A stretch of 45,115 nt of DNA from an uncultured Lachnospiraceae bacterium (GCA_910577835.1 CAJTOU010000027.1:1-45115); one strand, 5' to 3'; positions 26,314-35,219 are shown, counted from the stretch's first letter. Notes: generated by a model not told the origin, from the letters alone. Translations and numbers: made by a program.

Positions 26314-27689
26314 TGCTTCTGAAAACGAACAAATTTATTTGCAAGTTCCTTTATATTTAGAGGAAACAGTGGTTTCATATAGCTTTCTTTGGAAATCGTT
26401 TTGTTTGCAAACATAAATACAATAATAAATATGGTTCCGGCTGAAAATCCCCACAGGTGGAAAAGTTGCGTTAAAACCAGCAGCATCAGCCGGAAAAATT
26501 TTATGGCATACCCAAATTCAAAACTTTGCATGGTATAGGTACCAAATGCTGCAAATGCCATGTATAAAAGACACTCATTATTAAACCACCCTGATTCTAC
26601 TGCACTGTCACTAAGCAATATACCGGCAATAATGCTGAGAGGTGTATTCAGCATATTCGGCGTATTGACTGCCGCAAGCTTTAGTCCGTCTATCGCAAGC
26701 TCAAGAATTAAAAACTGCCAAAAGACAGGCACATTTATATCATCCTGAATAATAATAAATTCAAAATTTTTGGGAATCCATTCCGGATGATTAAAAAACA
26801 GCAGAAAAAGAGGGGTAAGAAACAGCGTAATCAATGTAATAACTACCCGTGTAAAACGAAGATAAGTCGCTGTAACCGGAGGAAAATAATAATCATCAGC
26901 CTCCTCGATAATATCAAAAAAGCTGGTCGGCAGAATCATGGAGGATGGAGAATTATCCACCAGTATCACGATATGTCCCTCCAAAATAGCAGAAGCCGCC
27001 GTGTCCGGACGTTCGGAATATTTGAATTTCGGCAGAGGATTCAGCCATTTACCTTTATAGAGACATTCTGCAAGGCTTTCCTGATTCATGGTAAGTGCCT
27101 CTGCATCGATTTTGTTGATTCTTTTTTTGATTTCTTCCAGAAGCTTTTTATCTACTTTATTATCCATATAGCAGACAGCAATATCCGTTTTAGAAGCAGT
27201 TCCGGCATTCATCATGGAAAATGTGAGATGTTCATCACGGATGCGCCTGCGAATCAAAGCCGCATTAGATACAATAGTTTCTACAAAGCCATCTCTTGAA
27301 CCTCTTAATACCTTATCTTTGTCAGGTTCTTCCACACTTCTTGCCGGATAGCTTCGGCAGTCGATTAAAATAAGCTCTTCAAAGCCATCAATCACAAGTC
27401 CTGTAATACCAGTGAGAATGCTGGTTTTAAAAGTTTCCATATCAGAAGTCATGTCCACTTCTACATAAGGAAGATTCTGCTTTAAAAAGGTATGGGCATC
27501 TGTCAAATCTTCCTTTTTTATGCTGCTAAAGGAATCTAAAATTTTCTGCATAATGTCATCCTTTACAAAGCCGTCAATAAAATAAATACAGGAAACCTTT
27601 TCACCTATGGTAAGGGTGCGGTAAATCAAGTCGAAACTTTCTTCTACACGCAGAATTTGGTTTATCTGGTTAATACGGTTGTCTATCAT
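26310..27689 (-). CDS. spoVAF: GerA-family spore germination protein, SpoVAF-like
   Basis: The 459-residue protein has a soluble N-terminal half with the SpoVAF/GerA signature RGSRDGFVETIVSNAALIRRR, and a C-terminal half of about five hydrophobic segments with LPTSFFDIIEEADDYYFPP and TPNMLNTPLSIIAGILLSD. SpoVAF is a GerA A-subunit paralogue in the spore inner membrane connected with ion or dipicolinate release during germination. I cannot exclude a GerKA-type receptor subunit, but no B or C subunit genes are nearby and the length is short for a receptor. The start at 27689 (MIDNR) is fixed by AAAGGA seven bases upstream; an ATG ten codons earlier lacks one. It stops with TAG. Confidence 0.82.
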   Translation of the reverse strand: MIDNRINQINQILRVEESFDLIYRTLTIGEKVSCIYFIDGFVKDDIMQKILDSFSSIKKEDLTDAHTFLKQNLPYVEVDMTSDMETFKTSILTGITGLVIDGFEELILIDCRSYPARSVEEPDKDKVLRGSRDGFVETIVSNAALIRRRIRDEHLTFSMMNAGTASKTDIAVCYMDNKVDKKLLEEIKKRINKIDAEALTMNQESLAECLYKGKWLNPLPKFKYSERPDTAASAILEGHIVILVDNSPSSMILPTSFFDIIEEADDYYFPPVTATYLRFTRVVITLITLFLTPLFLLFFNHPEWIPKNFEFIIIQDDINVPVFWQFLILELAIDGLKLAAVNTPNMLNTPLSIIAGILLSDSAVESGWFNNECLLYMAFAAFGTYTMQSFEFGYAIKFFRLMLLVLTQLFHLWGFSAGTIFIIVFMFANKTISKESYMKPLFPLNIKELANKFVRFQKH

Positions 27690-27796
27690 AATTATATCCT
27701 TTCGATTTTTTTCATACAAGAAAGTACATAAGGAAATATATAAAGAAGCATATAGGGAATTATTGACCGGTTTTAAATATTTATTCGAAAAAACAC

Positions 27797-27824
27797 TTGC
27801 ATTTTTTTAATAATATGATATAGT
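27797..27824 (+). promoter_or_regulatory. Promoter of asd
   Basis: TTGCAT (27797-27802) and TATAGT (27819-27824) are separated by 16 bp. The transcribed leader before asd is only about 85 nt, too short for a lysine riboswitch. It contains TGTTC...GAACA arms of uncertain meaning. Confidence 0.45.
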
Positions 27825-27913
27825 ATAGTCTATGTTCACGTACAAATGTCCGCACAAGGCGAACAAATACAAAAGAAGAACATATTATATAAAAAGAATA
27901 GAGGGATTTAGAA

Positions 27914-29005
27914 ATGGAACAAAAATTAAAAGTAGGTATTTTAGGTGCAACAGGTATGGTTGGGCAAAGATTTATATCACTGCTTGAAAATCACCCATGG
28001 TTTGAAGTAGTAGCAGTAGCGGCAAGTCCGCGTTCTGCTGGAAGAACCTATGAGGAGGCAGCAGGCAGCAGATGGAAGATGAAGACCCCTATGCCGGAAG
28101 CAGTAAAAAATTTGATTGTAATGAATGTAAACGAAGTCGAAGAAGTAGCTTCGAAAGTTGATTTTGTATTCAGTGCTGTTGATATGACAAAAGATGAAAT
28201 TAAGAAAATAGAAGAAGCATATGCCAAGACAGAAACACCAGTAGTATCAAACAACAGTGCACACAGGTGGACACCAGATGTTCCAATGGTAGTTCCTGAA
28301 ATAAATCCTGAGCACTATGAAGTTATTCAGTATCAGAAAGAAAGACTGGGGACAAAGAGAGGTTTTGTGGCAGTAAAGCCAAACTGTTCTATTCAAAGCT
28401 ATGCACCTGTTCTGCATGCATGGAAAGAATTTGAACCGGTAGAAGTAGTTGCTACCACATATCAGGCAATTTCCGGTGCCGGAAAGACCTTTCAGGACTG
28501 GCCGGAAATGGAAGGAAATATTATTCCATATATCGGTGGAGAAGAGGAAAAAAGTGAACAGGAACCATTAAGACTCTGGGGAAAAATAGAAGACGGCGTT
28601 ATTAAAAAAGCTGAGCTGCCTGTGATTACTACACAATGTATACGTGTTCCTATTGCGGACGGACATACAGCGGCAGTATTTGTAAAGTTTAAGAAGAAAC
28701 CGACAAAAGAAGAGCTGATAGAAAAATTGGTTTCCTATCAGGGACGTCCACAGGAATTAAACCTCCCAAGCGCACCAAAGCAGTTTATCCAGTATCTTGA
28801 AGAAGATAACAGACCGCAGGTAAAGCTTGATGTTGATTTTGAAAATGGAATGGGTATTTCTGTCGGGCGTTTAAGAGAAGACAGTGTATATGATTTCAAA
28901 TTTGTAGGTTTATCTCATAATACTCTGCGCGGTGCGGCAGGCGGAGCGGTTCTTTCGGCAGAAATGTTAAAGGCAATGGGATATATTACGCCAAAACAGG
29001 CATAA
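27914..29005 (+). CDS. asd: Aspartate-semialdehyde dehydrogenase
   Basis: The enzyme reduces aspartyl-4-phosphate to aspartate semialdehyde with NADPH, feeding lysine/diaminopimelate, threonine and methionine synthesis. The 363-residue protein has the nucleotide-binding GILGATGMVGQRF motif, the catalytic Cys158 in KPNCSIQ, SGAGKTFQDWPEM, and the active-site His251 in ADGHTAAV. The sequence is of the archaeal/fungal-type ASADH branch found in many Clostridia, rather than the E. coli type. GAGGG precedes the start. It is monocistronic between its own promoter and the terminator at 29044. Confidence 0.95.
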   Translation: MEQKLKVGILGATGMVGQRFISLLENHPWFEVVAVAASPRSAGRTYEEAAGSRWKMKTPMPEAVKNLIVMNVNEVEEVASKVDFVFSAVDMTKDEIKKIEEAYAKTETPVVSNNSAHRWTPDVPMVVPEINPEHYEVIQYQKERLGTKRGFVAVKPNCSIQSYAPVLHAWKEFEPVEVVATTYQAISGAGKTFQDWPEMEGNIIPYIGGEEEKSEQEPLRLWGKIEDGVIKKAELPVITTQCIRVPIADGHTAAVFVKFKKKPTKEELIEKLVSYQGRPQELNLPSAPKQFIQYLEEDNRPQVKLDVDFENGMGISVGRLREDSVYDFKFVGLSHNTLRGAAGGAVLSAEMLKAMGYITPKQA

Positions 29006-29043
29006 GATAAATTCGGATTCAGAACAATTAAAAAACAGAAAAA

Positions 29044-29085
29044 GAAGACAGGGATAAGAAAGCGTTATTCCTGTCTTCTATATTA
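29044..29085. terminator. Terminator between asd and the convergent HTH gene
   Basis: A 14-bp stem with one G-U pair (GAAGACAGGGATAA at 29044-29057, TTATTCCTGTCTTC at 29065-29078) and a GAAAGCG loop is followed by TATATT. It lies between genes that converge, so it may serve both. Confidence 0.7.
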
Positions 29086-29121
29086 GTAAAATCAACAAAT
29101 CAGTATTTGACTGGTTATATT

Positions 29122-29652
29122 TTATGATATTTTTTCTAATACAGTATCACAAAGTTTTTCAAGAACATAGTTTAATTCATCTATGTTATACAAATCATTT
29201 TCAATAAAATATCTCACCGTAAGGTCTGCCTTTTCAGAATTGCTCAGACCATGACCGGCAGATTTTAATAATACTCTCGCTTCCTCGATATTCAGCCTCA
29301 TTGCAAGGCAGAGAGCAACAGCTTCACTTTTAGAAGGAAGAAAGGAGTCTGAACTTCGTATATTTGAAAAATATCCTTTATCAAGATGCGCCTTGTCACA
29401 GACAGTGGTTTCATCTTTTCCACTTTTTTGCAGGAACAGTATACATAAATCTGAAAACTTTTCCGGATTGTTGTTCTGTGTAAGAAATTCCTGAAGCTCC
29501 TGACGCTTTGGGTCGTCCTTTAAAATAAGAGTATTAAATTTGTAACGTTCATTGCCGCGTTCACGTACGAAGTGTACTTGAATGAAAATGTCCACTTCAT
29601 AGCATAATTCGTCTAACTGCTTTTGTGATTTTTTCTTGGTTTTTCCAAACAT
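29122..29652 (-). CDS. Helix-turn-helix protein of the 'GYALS/NIFEIN' type, function unknown
   Basis: The 176-residue protein has a charged N-terminal part and a C-terminal helical domain from about residue 80. The C-terminal domain reads like a divergent XRE-type fold: CDKAHLDKGYFSNIRSS as the recognition region, then ALCLAMRLNIEEARVLLKSA and a tail GHGLSNSEKADLTVRYFIEN. From memory the same domain is fused to macro domains and other enzymes in Lachnospiraceae, where its role is unclear. Two inverted repeats upstream (29672-29691 and 29704-29724) would fit autoregulation. No partner gene is adjacent. Confidence 0.65.
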   Translation of the reverse strand: MFGKTKKKSQKQLDELCYEVDIFIQVHFVRERGNERYKFNTLILKDDPKRQELQEFLTQNNNPEKFSDLCILFLQKSGKDETTVCDKAHLDKGYFSNIRSSDSFLPSKSEAVALCLAMRLNIEEARVLLKSAGHGLSNSEKADLTVRYFIENDLYNIDELNYVLEKLCDTVLEKIS

Positions 29653-29671
29653 AAGTACCTGCTACTAAAGA

Positions 29672-29724
29672 CATATACAACAATGTATATGCTAGATGAT
29701 TCGGAACAATCTCGCGATTTGTTC
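29672..29724 (-). promoter_or_regulatory. Two inverted repeats upstream of the HTH gene
   Basis: CATATAC-AACAAT-GTATATG (29672-29691) is a perfect 7-bp inverted repeat, and GAACAA-N9-TTGTTC (29704-29724) is a 6-bp one. Both lie within 75 bp of the minus-strand start at 29652. They could be operators for a helix-turn-helix protein or leader RNA structure. Confidence 0.35.
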
Positions 29725-29736
29725 TTGCTGTTTCAT

Positions 29737-30113
29737 CGTGTATGCTTTCGTTATATTTCAATTACTTACAGGTTCAGGTACACTCCACAGCCGTAAATTC
29801 CCGACCAGCGTTATCTATCTTGATTAATGACTTGAGCCATCGGTATATACCCATAACCACCTGTCTGCGTGTTTTTATGGGTTTTCATCTAAACAGCTTT
29901 TCCTTTCCTAGATTTTTTGATTTATTTACTTCGGCGATGTAATTATGCCTTTCTGACAATAAATTATAACATAATCATCAGAAAAAGTATATTGTTAATT
30001 TTTGATTTTTGTAGTAAAATGAAATTGTTTCATTTTAGTAATATTTTTTTGCCGTGAAACATGCAGTCAGATACGGGCTGATTACACACGGAAATATGGA
30101 GGTAAAGGTATCA
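29737..30113. other. Gene-poor interval between the HTH gene and the zinc-ribbon membrane gene
   Basis: No convincing gene is present. On the minus strand a 25-codon frame begins MKTHKNTQTGG after an AGGAAAGG element, and a 14-codon frame begins MKQQEQ. Neither can be judged as expressed. A dyad ACCCATAA...TTATGGGT lies near 29847-29883. The plus strand carries a 66-codon frame (29742-29942) without family features. Confidence 0.3.
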
Positions 30114-30743
30114 ATGTTAAGCAGCTTATATTCAGAAGAATATTATGAGCAGATTATGGAAATGTTAGAGGACCCTGCCGTTTTGAAAATGCTGTGGATT
30201 TATATGGCGGGGATGATTCTTGTCAGTCTTATTCTCTGTTTTTGTATAGCAAAATCATCCAAGCTTTCAAAAAAATATACATTTTTCGGATTTTTAGGAA
30301 TGGGTGGTGTGTTTATTGTTATTTGCAGGTCAATGGCAAAATCAGTAGGTCTGTCCCCTTATTTTATGTGGCTTGGACTTCTTGGAATTTACGGAATGAT
30401 TATACTTGCAGTTGCCATGACAGTGACTACATTCAAAAAATACAGTACAGCCAGTAAAAATAATCAATACCCACCTCAGGATAATGGAGAGAAAAAAGAG
30501 GAAAATATATGGGCAAATGACTGGGAAAAACGATATGAGGAAGCCAGACAGAATAAAGAGAGCGAGCAGACAGGAAGATATAATTTAAATGAAGAATATA
30601 ACAAGGAACAGTGTAATAAGGGAGAATATTATAACAAGGAGCAGTATGGTGTACAGGATAATGGCACAATCTGCTTAAACTGCGGAGCGGCGGTCGCAGC
30701 GGGAGAAAAAGTCTGTCCGCACTGTGGAAATCAGCTAAGATAA
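30114..30743 (+). CDS. Membrane protein with C-terminal zinc ribbon
   Basis: The 209-residue protein has three hydrophobic segments in its first 110 residues. A hydrophilic Asn/Glu/Tyr-rich linker with NKEQY-like near repeats follows, then a C-terminal zinc ribbon (CLNCG and CPHCG). I chose the ATG at 30114 because GGAGGT lies about ten bases upstream. A GTG 20 codons earlier has no ribosome binding site. I do not recognise a named family. The arrangement resembles other zinc-ribbon membrane proteins in this window, but no operon partner is present. Confidence 0.75.
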   Translation: MLSSLYSEEYYEQIMEMLEDPAVLKMLWIYMAGMILVSLILCFCIAKSSKLSKKYTFFGFLGMGGVFIVICRSMAKSVGLSPYFMWLGLLGIYGMIILAVAMTVTTFKKYSTASKNNQYPPQDNGEKKEENIWANDWEKRYEEARQNKESEQTGRYNLNEEYNKEQCNKGEYYNKEQYGVQDNGTICLNCGAAVAAGEKVCPHCGNQLR

Positions 30744-30987
30744 GCTATACAGAAAGTAACAGCAACCATTGTGAAAGCAGAAGAAAATATGCAGGCATAA
30801 GAAATTAATATAGCGAAAACAAAAAACAATAGAAGAACAAAAAATAAATATATACATTAGTTATGCTTTTTGAAAATTTTCAAAAAAATTTGGAAAAAAT
30901 TGTAGACTATTTTTCTGTTTTGTGAGAAAATAGAGAAAGTGAGGAAAATCTTTCAAAGGTTTTTCATAATTCGAAAGGAGATTAAAA

Positions 30988-31680
30988 ATGATTTATTCAC
31001 AGGAAGTAGAAAAAATGTGTCCAGTGGCACAGGGCGTTCATCATGGCGCAGCCCCTGTTCCGACAGAAGGAAAATGGGTTCAGAACAAAGAAGTAAAGGA
31101 TATTTCAGGTCTGACGCATGGCGTAGGCTGGTGTGCTCCACAGCAGGGTGCCTGTAAGCTTACCCTGAATGTGAAAGAAGGCATTATTCAGGAAGCACTG
31201 GTAGAAACTATCGGCTGTTCCGGCATGACACATTCAGCAGCTATGGCAGCAGAATTATTGCCGGGATTAACTGTTATGGAAGCATTAAATACAGACCTTG
31301 TATGTGATGCGATTAATACAGCCATGAGAGAGCTGTTTTTACAGATTGTTTACGGACGTACTCAGAGTGCTTTTTCAGAGGATGGCCTTCCGGTAGGCGC
31401 AGGTCTTGAAGACCTTGGTAAGGGACTTCGTTCACAGGTAGGTACTATGTATGGTACACTTAAAAAGGGACCTCGCTACCTTGAAATGGCAGAAGGCTAT
31501 GTAACCGGTATCGCTCTTGATGCCGACGATGAAATCATCGGTTATCAGTTTGTAAGTCTTGGAAAGATGACAGATTTTATTAAAAAGGGTGATGACCCGA
31601 ATACAGCTTGGGAAAAAGCAAAAGGTCAGTATGGCAGGGTTGCAGATGCAGTGAAAATCATCGACCCAAGAGAAGAGTAA
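30988..31680 (+). CDS. NifU/IscU-like iron-sulfur scaffold-family protein
   Basis: The 230-residue protein resembles IscU/NifU-N scaffolds in its core, including TLNVKEGIIQEALVETIGCSG and LVCDAINTAMREL. Cysteines at 11, 49, 56, 77 and 106 are candidates for cluster or metal binding; the GWCAPQQGAC pair is unlike canonical IscU. It also has a C-terminal extension of about 100 residues. AAAGGAG precedes the ATG. The gene is directly followed, after 15 bases, by the GGGtGRT gene, with which it is commonly paired in Clostridia. A role in Fe-S or other metallocofactor handling is plausible but not shown by the sequence alone. Confidence 0.8.
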   Translation: MIYSQEVEKMCPVAQGVHHGAAPVPTEGKWVQNKEVKDISGLTHGVGWCAPQQGACKLTLNVKEGIIQEALVETIGCSGMTHSAAMAAELLPGLTVMEALNTDLVCDAINTAMRELFLQIVYGRTQSAFSEDGLPVGAGLEDLGKGLRSQVGTMYGTLKKGPRYLEMAEGYVTGIALDADDEIIGYQFVSLGKMTDFIKKGDDPNTAWEKAKGQYGRVADAVKIIDPREE

Positions 31681-31695
31681 TAGGAGGACAGTCAA

Positions 31696-32706
31696 ATGGC
31701 ATTATTTGAATCATATGAAAGAAGAATAGACAAAATCAATTCAGTATTAAACAGCTATGATATTCCGTCAATTGAAGAAGCTGAGAAAATCACAAAAGAT
31801 GCTGGATTAGATGTATACAATCAGGTAAAAGGTATTCAGCCGATTTGTTTTGAGAATGCATGTTGGGCTTATACCGTAGGCGCTGCAATTGCAATTAAGA
31901 AGGGCTGCAGAAAGGCTGCTGATGCCGCTGCTGCGATTGGAGAAGGTCTTCAGGCTTTCTGTATTCCGGGTTCTGTTGCTGACCAGAGAAAAGTTGGTCT
32001 TGGACATGGAAATCTTGGTAAAATGTTGTTGGAAGAAGAGACAGAGTGTTTTGCTTTCCTTGCCGGTCATGAATCTTTCGCGGCAGCAGAAGGTGCAATC
32101 GGTATTGCTGAAAAGGCAAACAAGGTTCGTCAGAAGCCGTTAAGAGTTATCTTAAATGGTCTTGGAAAAGATGCAGCACAGATTATTTCCAGAATCAATG
32201 GATTTACATATGTTGAGACAAAGATGGACTATTCAACCGGAAAGGTGGAAGAGGTATTTAAGAAGTCTTATTCAGACGGTCTTCGTTCCAAAGTAAACTG
32301 CTATGGAGCAAATGACGTTACAGAGGGTGTTGCGATTATGTGGAAGGAGAATGTAGATATTTCGATTACAGGTAACTCTACAAATCCTACCAGATTCCAG
32401 CATCCGGTAGCTGGTACTTATAAGAAGGAAAGAAATGAAGCTGGAAAGAAGTATTTCTCAGTAGCATCCGGCGGTGGTACAGGGCGTACTCTTCATCCGG
32501 ATAATATGGCAGCAGGACCGGCTTCTTATGGTATGACAGATACTATGGGGCGTATGCACAGCGATGCACAGTTTGCAGGTTCTTCCTCTGTTCCAGCTCA
32601 TGTAGAGATGATGGGATTGATTGGAATGGGCAACAATCCAATGGTTGGATGTACCGTAGCAGTAGCAGTGGCGATTGAGGAAGCTGCCAATGCTGGTAAG
32701 TTTTAA
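31696..32706 (+). CDS. GGGtGRT protein (family of unknown function)
   Basis: The 336-residue protein contains the family-defining GGGTGRT motif (residues 259-265) and is rich in glycine and alanine. Other notable blocks are FENACWAYTVGAAIAIKKG, GHGNLGKMLLEEETECFAF and NSTNPTRFQHPVAGTY. It has no signal peptide or transmembrane segment. AGGAGG lies before the ATG, and it is cotranscribed with the NifU-like gene. The family is known from anaerobic Firmicutes and others, but its reaction is not established to my knowledge. Its codon use (GGT, CGT, CTT-rich) is unlike its neighbours and suggests high expression. Confidence 0.88.
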   Translation: MALFESYERRIDKINSVLNSYDIPSIEEAEKITKDAGLDVYNQVKGIQPICFENACWAYTVGAAIAIKKGCRKAADAAAAIGEGLQAFCIPGSVADQRKVGLGHGNLGKMLLEEETECFAFLAGHESFAAAEGAIGIAEKANKVRQKPLRVILNGLGKDAAQIISRINGFTYVETKMDYSTGKVEEVFKKSYSDGLRSKVNCYGANDVTEGVAIMWKENVDISITGNSTNPTRFQHPVAGTYKKERNEAGKKYFSVASGGGTGRTLHPDNMAAGPASYGMTDTMGRMHSDAQFAGSSSVPAHVEMMGLIGMGNNPMVGCTVAVAVAIEEAANAGKF

Positions 32707-32734
32707 TATTTAAGCTGAAAAAGTTTTCATTTTG

Positions 32735-32780
32735 AGGATTTCTCAAGTCGTAGTTTGGTTTGGGAAATCCTTAAATTTTG
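32735..32780 (+). terminator. Terminator after the GGGtGRT gene
   Basis: AGGATTTCTCAA (32735-32746) pairs with TTGGGAAATCCT (32760-32771) with one G-U pair, and TAAATTTTGTTT follows. Confidence 0.65.
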
Positions 32781-32874
32781 TTTATACATATTGTTCTATT
32801 TAGTTCTTAGTTAATAATAGCTGCTATGTTCTTTTCTGTTAATAAAATGATAGTTTTCGTGATTATTATAATTT

Positions 32875-32929
32875 AAAAAATAATAAGAGCTATCACAATA
32901 CAATTTTTCAATTGTTAATATGACAGCTC
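32875..32929 (-). terminator. Terminator for the minus-strand zinc-ribbon gene
   Basis: Read on the minus strand, GAGCTGTCA (32929-32921) pairs with TGATAGCTC (32895-32887) around a loop with further AATTG pairing, followed by TTATTATTTTTT. The rest of 32772-33036 holds no gene. Confidence 0.6.
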
Positions 32930-33036
32930 CATGTTATTTAGAAGGTATCTTTAAATTTTTCATAACTAAAGTTTCAAGATTCCTGAGAATTTGATTTCCC
33001 GATTATTATATGTATCAATTATATTTATAGATATAT

Positions 33037-34239
33037 TTAATGTAAAGGTTTTTCTTTATATTCTTCCAGCCAATAAGAATAATATTCATTAGTCCATGTT
33101 GTTCCATCATAAAAAGTTGCAGAATAGACACATGCAAGAATAGTAGAAATATTATGTGGTGTATCTATTTCTGAACCTAACCCATCGCCATATGTGCCTC
33201 CAGGCAAAACATTAGCATCCGTTGCTAAGACCATTTTTTCATAAGATGGATTAAAATCAACTGGTGCTTTTATTTTTACAGGATATCCACTGCTATCAAA
33301 TGCTAGAAAACCAATTTTATAACTCTTTATAGTTTGTTCACTATTATTTTGGATAACAGCTGTTAACATATCAGGGTATAAAGAAGTATACTTATCAGAC
33401 TGTTTCTTTACTATTGGAGTTCCTACAACGCTTACTTTTTGATTGTTTTTTAAAGTCTCTATTTTTGCGATTCTATCTAATTCTGATTTTTCATTATATT
33501 TTTTTTCATATTCTTCTTTTTTTTGGATCAGTTCAGCATCATCTTTTATTAAATTTAGTGCATTTACAATGGCATTTTTTGCTTTTAAATAATTCTCTTC
33601 AGAAGCATATTGATTTGCTTCTGTAATACATAAAGATTTATATTCTTGTATTAATTTAGTGATATTGATTTGCGCAGTTTCATAATTTTTATTAGTCTTA
33701 TCAACCTTTCTGTACGAGTCTATTGCTTTTTTATATTCTTCATTTTTTTCGTATTCAGTTCCCTTGTCATATGAAGTATTAGAATCTTGTTGTGTATCAA
33801 TATAATTTAATGCTTTATTAGATTCTGTTTTAATTACATCAAATTGTCTTAATTCTTGCAATTGTTTTTTTGCATCATCATATTTTAATGTATTGTTATT
33901 ATAATCAATTTTGATTTTTTCTATTTTTTCTAACAGATCTTCCTTTATAATTTCTTCTTGGTCTTCCTTTCCTTGAATATTTTGTTCATAAATTTTTTTT
34001 GCCGATTCAATATCTTGGTTATCAATTTTTGCTAAAAAATCTTTAGTTGAATTTGGCATCAAAAAAAATATACATATGCTAACTATAATAAGTACACATA
34101 AAATTATAGGAATACTGATTATATATTTCTTTTTTATTGTCCTACTATTTTTTTTGTTGAATACATAACCACAATGAGGACAACTATTTAATGTATCACT
34201 CATTTCTTTTCTACATTCAGGACATTGGATTAAAGCCAT
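33037..34239 (-). CDS. Zinc-ribbon membrane protein with helical repeat region and DUF5780-like C-terminus
   Basis: The 400-residue protein has an N-terminal zinc ribbon (Cys6/9 and Cys20/23) and one transmembrane segment at about 38-60. A long Lys/Glu/Asn-rich helical region with TPR-like spacing follows (about 65-255, for example EYEKNEEYKKAIDSYRKV). The C-terminal beta-rich domain (about 265-395) resembles DUF5780. The ribbon is predicted inside and the C-terminal domain outside the cell. It is more AT-rich and lysine/asparagine-rich than most neighbours, which may reflect acquisition. AAGGAG lies before the ATG. Function is unknown; it stands alone, back to back with the two-component operon. 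Confidence 0.78.
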   Translation of the reverse strand: MALIQCPECRKEMSDTLNSCPHCGYVFNKKNSRTIKKKYIISIPIILCVLIIVSICIFFLMPNSTKDFLAKIDNQDIESAKKIYEQNIQGKEDQEEIIKEDLLEKIEKIKIDYNNNTLKYDDAKKQLQELRQFDVIKTESNKALNYIDTQQDSNTSYDKGTEYEKNEEYKKAIDSYRKVDKTNKNYETAQINITKLIQEYKSLCITEANQYASEENYLKAKNAIVNALNLIKDDAELIQKKEEYEKKYNEKSELDRIAKIETLKNNQKVSVVGTPIVKKQSDKYTSLYPDMLTAVIQNNSEQTIKSYKIGFLAFDSSGYPVKIKAPVDFNPSYEKMVLATDANVLPGGTYGDGLGSEIDTPHNISTILACVYSATFYDGTTWTNEYYSYWLEEYKEKPLH

Positions 34240-34545
34240 AAATTTTCTCCTTTTTAATTAAATTTATTATAATTATACTTGATTTCGACAAAATATTCAA
34301 GAAATAATTTAAAAAACCGAAGAAAATTTTACACTATCTTATATATTTTACTATTAAAATAATTAAATCATAAAAGTATATACCAAAAAAATATAAGCTT
34401 AAAATATTACTTTTTGTATATGCTATGATACAATCTAAATAAGAACGAGTATACATATAGAAAAATTTAACAAACAAAATCATTCAGAAGATGTTTTTTG
34501 ATGTATAATAAGTTTGTATAACAAAAAAATAAATTGGAGGAAAAC
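34240..34545. promoter_or_regulatory. AT-rich divergent promoter region
   Basis: This interval separates the minus-strand zinc-ribbon gene from the response regulator. A TATAAT box at 34504-34509 lies about 42 bases before the regulator start, without a recognisable -35 box, which fits activator-dependent expression. TATAAT-like boxes also occur on the minus strand near 34265-34285. I see no gene here. Confidence 0.35.
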
Positions 34546-35214
34546 ATGATAAAATTATTAATTATAGAAGATGATGTTCAACTGAATACTGCACTGAAAA
34601 TCTATTTTGAAAAGACTCAGTATCTTGTATTTCAAGCATTTAACTGCAAAGAGGCCAGACAGATGATAAAAAGGGAGCCGGATATTATCATTGTGGATGT
34701 TGGACTTCCAGACGGTTCTGGAATAGATTTATGCAGACATATGCTGGCAGATAAAAAAATTCCCGTTATCTTTCTTACTGCCAGAGATGAGGAAAAAGAT
34801 ATTTTAGAGGGATATGAAGCAGGATGCGAGGAATATGTAACAAAGCCTGTTTCTCCAAAGGTATTATTAAAAAAATTAGAAGTCATATTAAAACGAGAGA
34901 GCAATTCCGAAAAAATTCTTATTTATCATGAGCTTAAAATTGATTTTGAAAAAGCACGGGTATGGATAGAAAACAGTGAAATTAAACTTACATCAAAAGA
35001 ATGGAAAGTTTTGGAAATATTATCAAAAAACAGAGAAAAAATCATAACAAAGGAAATGATTCTTGAACAAATCTGGGATATCGAAGGAAATTATGTAGAG
35101 GAGCATGTCATAGCAGTTGTAATTAACAGATTAAGGAAGAAAATAGAAAAAGATATCAAAAATCCGGTTTATATAAAAAATATTTTTGGCGTAGGTTATA
35201 CTTTTGGAGATTGA
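34546..35214 (+). CDS. OmpR-family response regulator (BceR-like)
   Basis: The 222-residue protein has a receiver domain with the acidic pair in IIEDD, phospho-acceptor Asp51 in IIVDVGLP, and TKPVS carrying the conserved lysine. The C-terminal winged helix ends with EEHVIAVVINRLRKK and GVGYTFGD. The ATG at 34546 follows TTGGAGGAAAAC. A TTG four codons earlier is not needed. It is followed by a short kinase and an ABC ATPase/permease pair, the arrangement of BceRS-BceAB-type modules that detect and resist antimicrobial peptides. That role is inferred from context. Confidence 0.92.
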   Translation: MIKLLIIEDDVQLNTALKIYFEKTQYLVFQAFNCKEARQMIKREPDIIIVDVGLPDGSGIDLCRHMLADKKIPVIFLTARDEEKDILEGYEAGCEEYVTKPVSPKVLLKKLEVILKRESNSEKILIYHELKIDFEKARVWIENSEIKLTSKEWKVLEILSKNREKIITKEMILEQIWDIEGNYVEEHVIAVVINRLRKKIEKDIKNPVYIKNIFGVGYTFGD

Positions 35215-35219
35215 ATCTT

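Noticed and set aside
26787..27299. 170-codon plus-strand frame opposite spoVAF
   Set aside because: The opposite strand encodes a well-conserved GerA-family protein. This frame is basic and cysteine/phenylalanine-rich without any motif.
27825..27913. Possible lysine riboswitch before asd
   Set aside because: The transcribed leader is about 85 nt, well below the size of a lysine riboswitch, and no terminator/antiterminator pair is visible.
29742..29942. 66-codon plus-strand frame in the gap after the HTH gene
   Set aside because: No ribosome binding site, no motif and no consistent composition.
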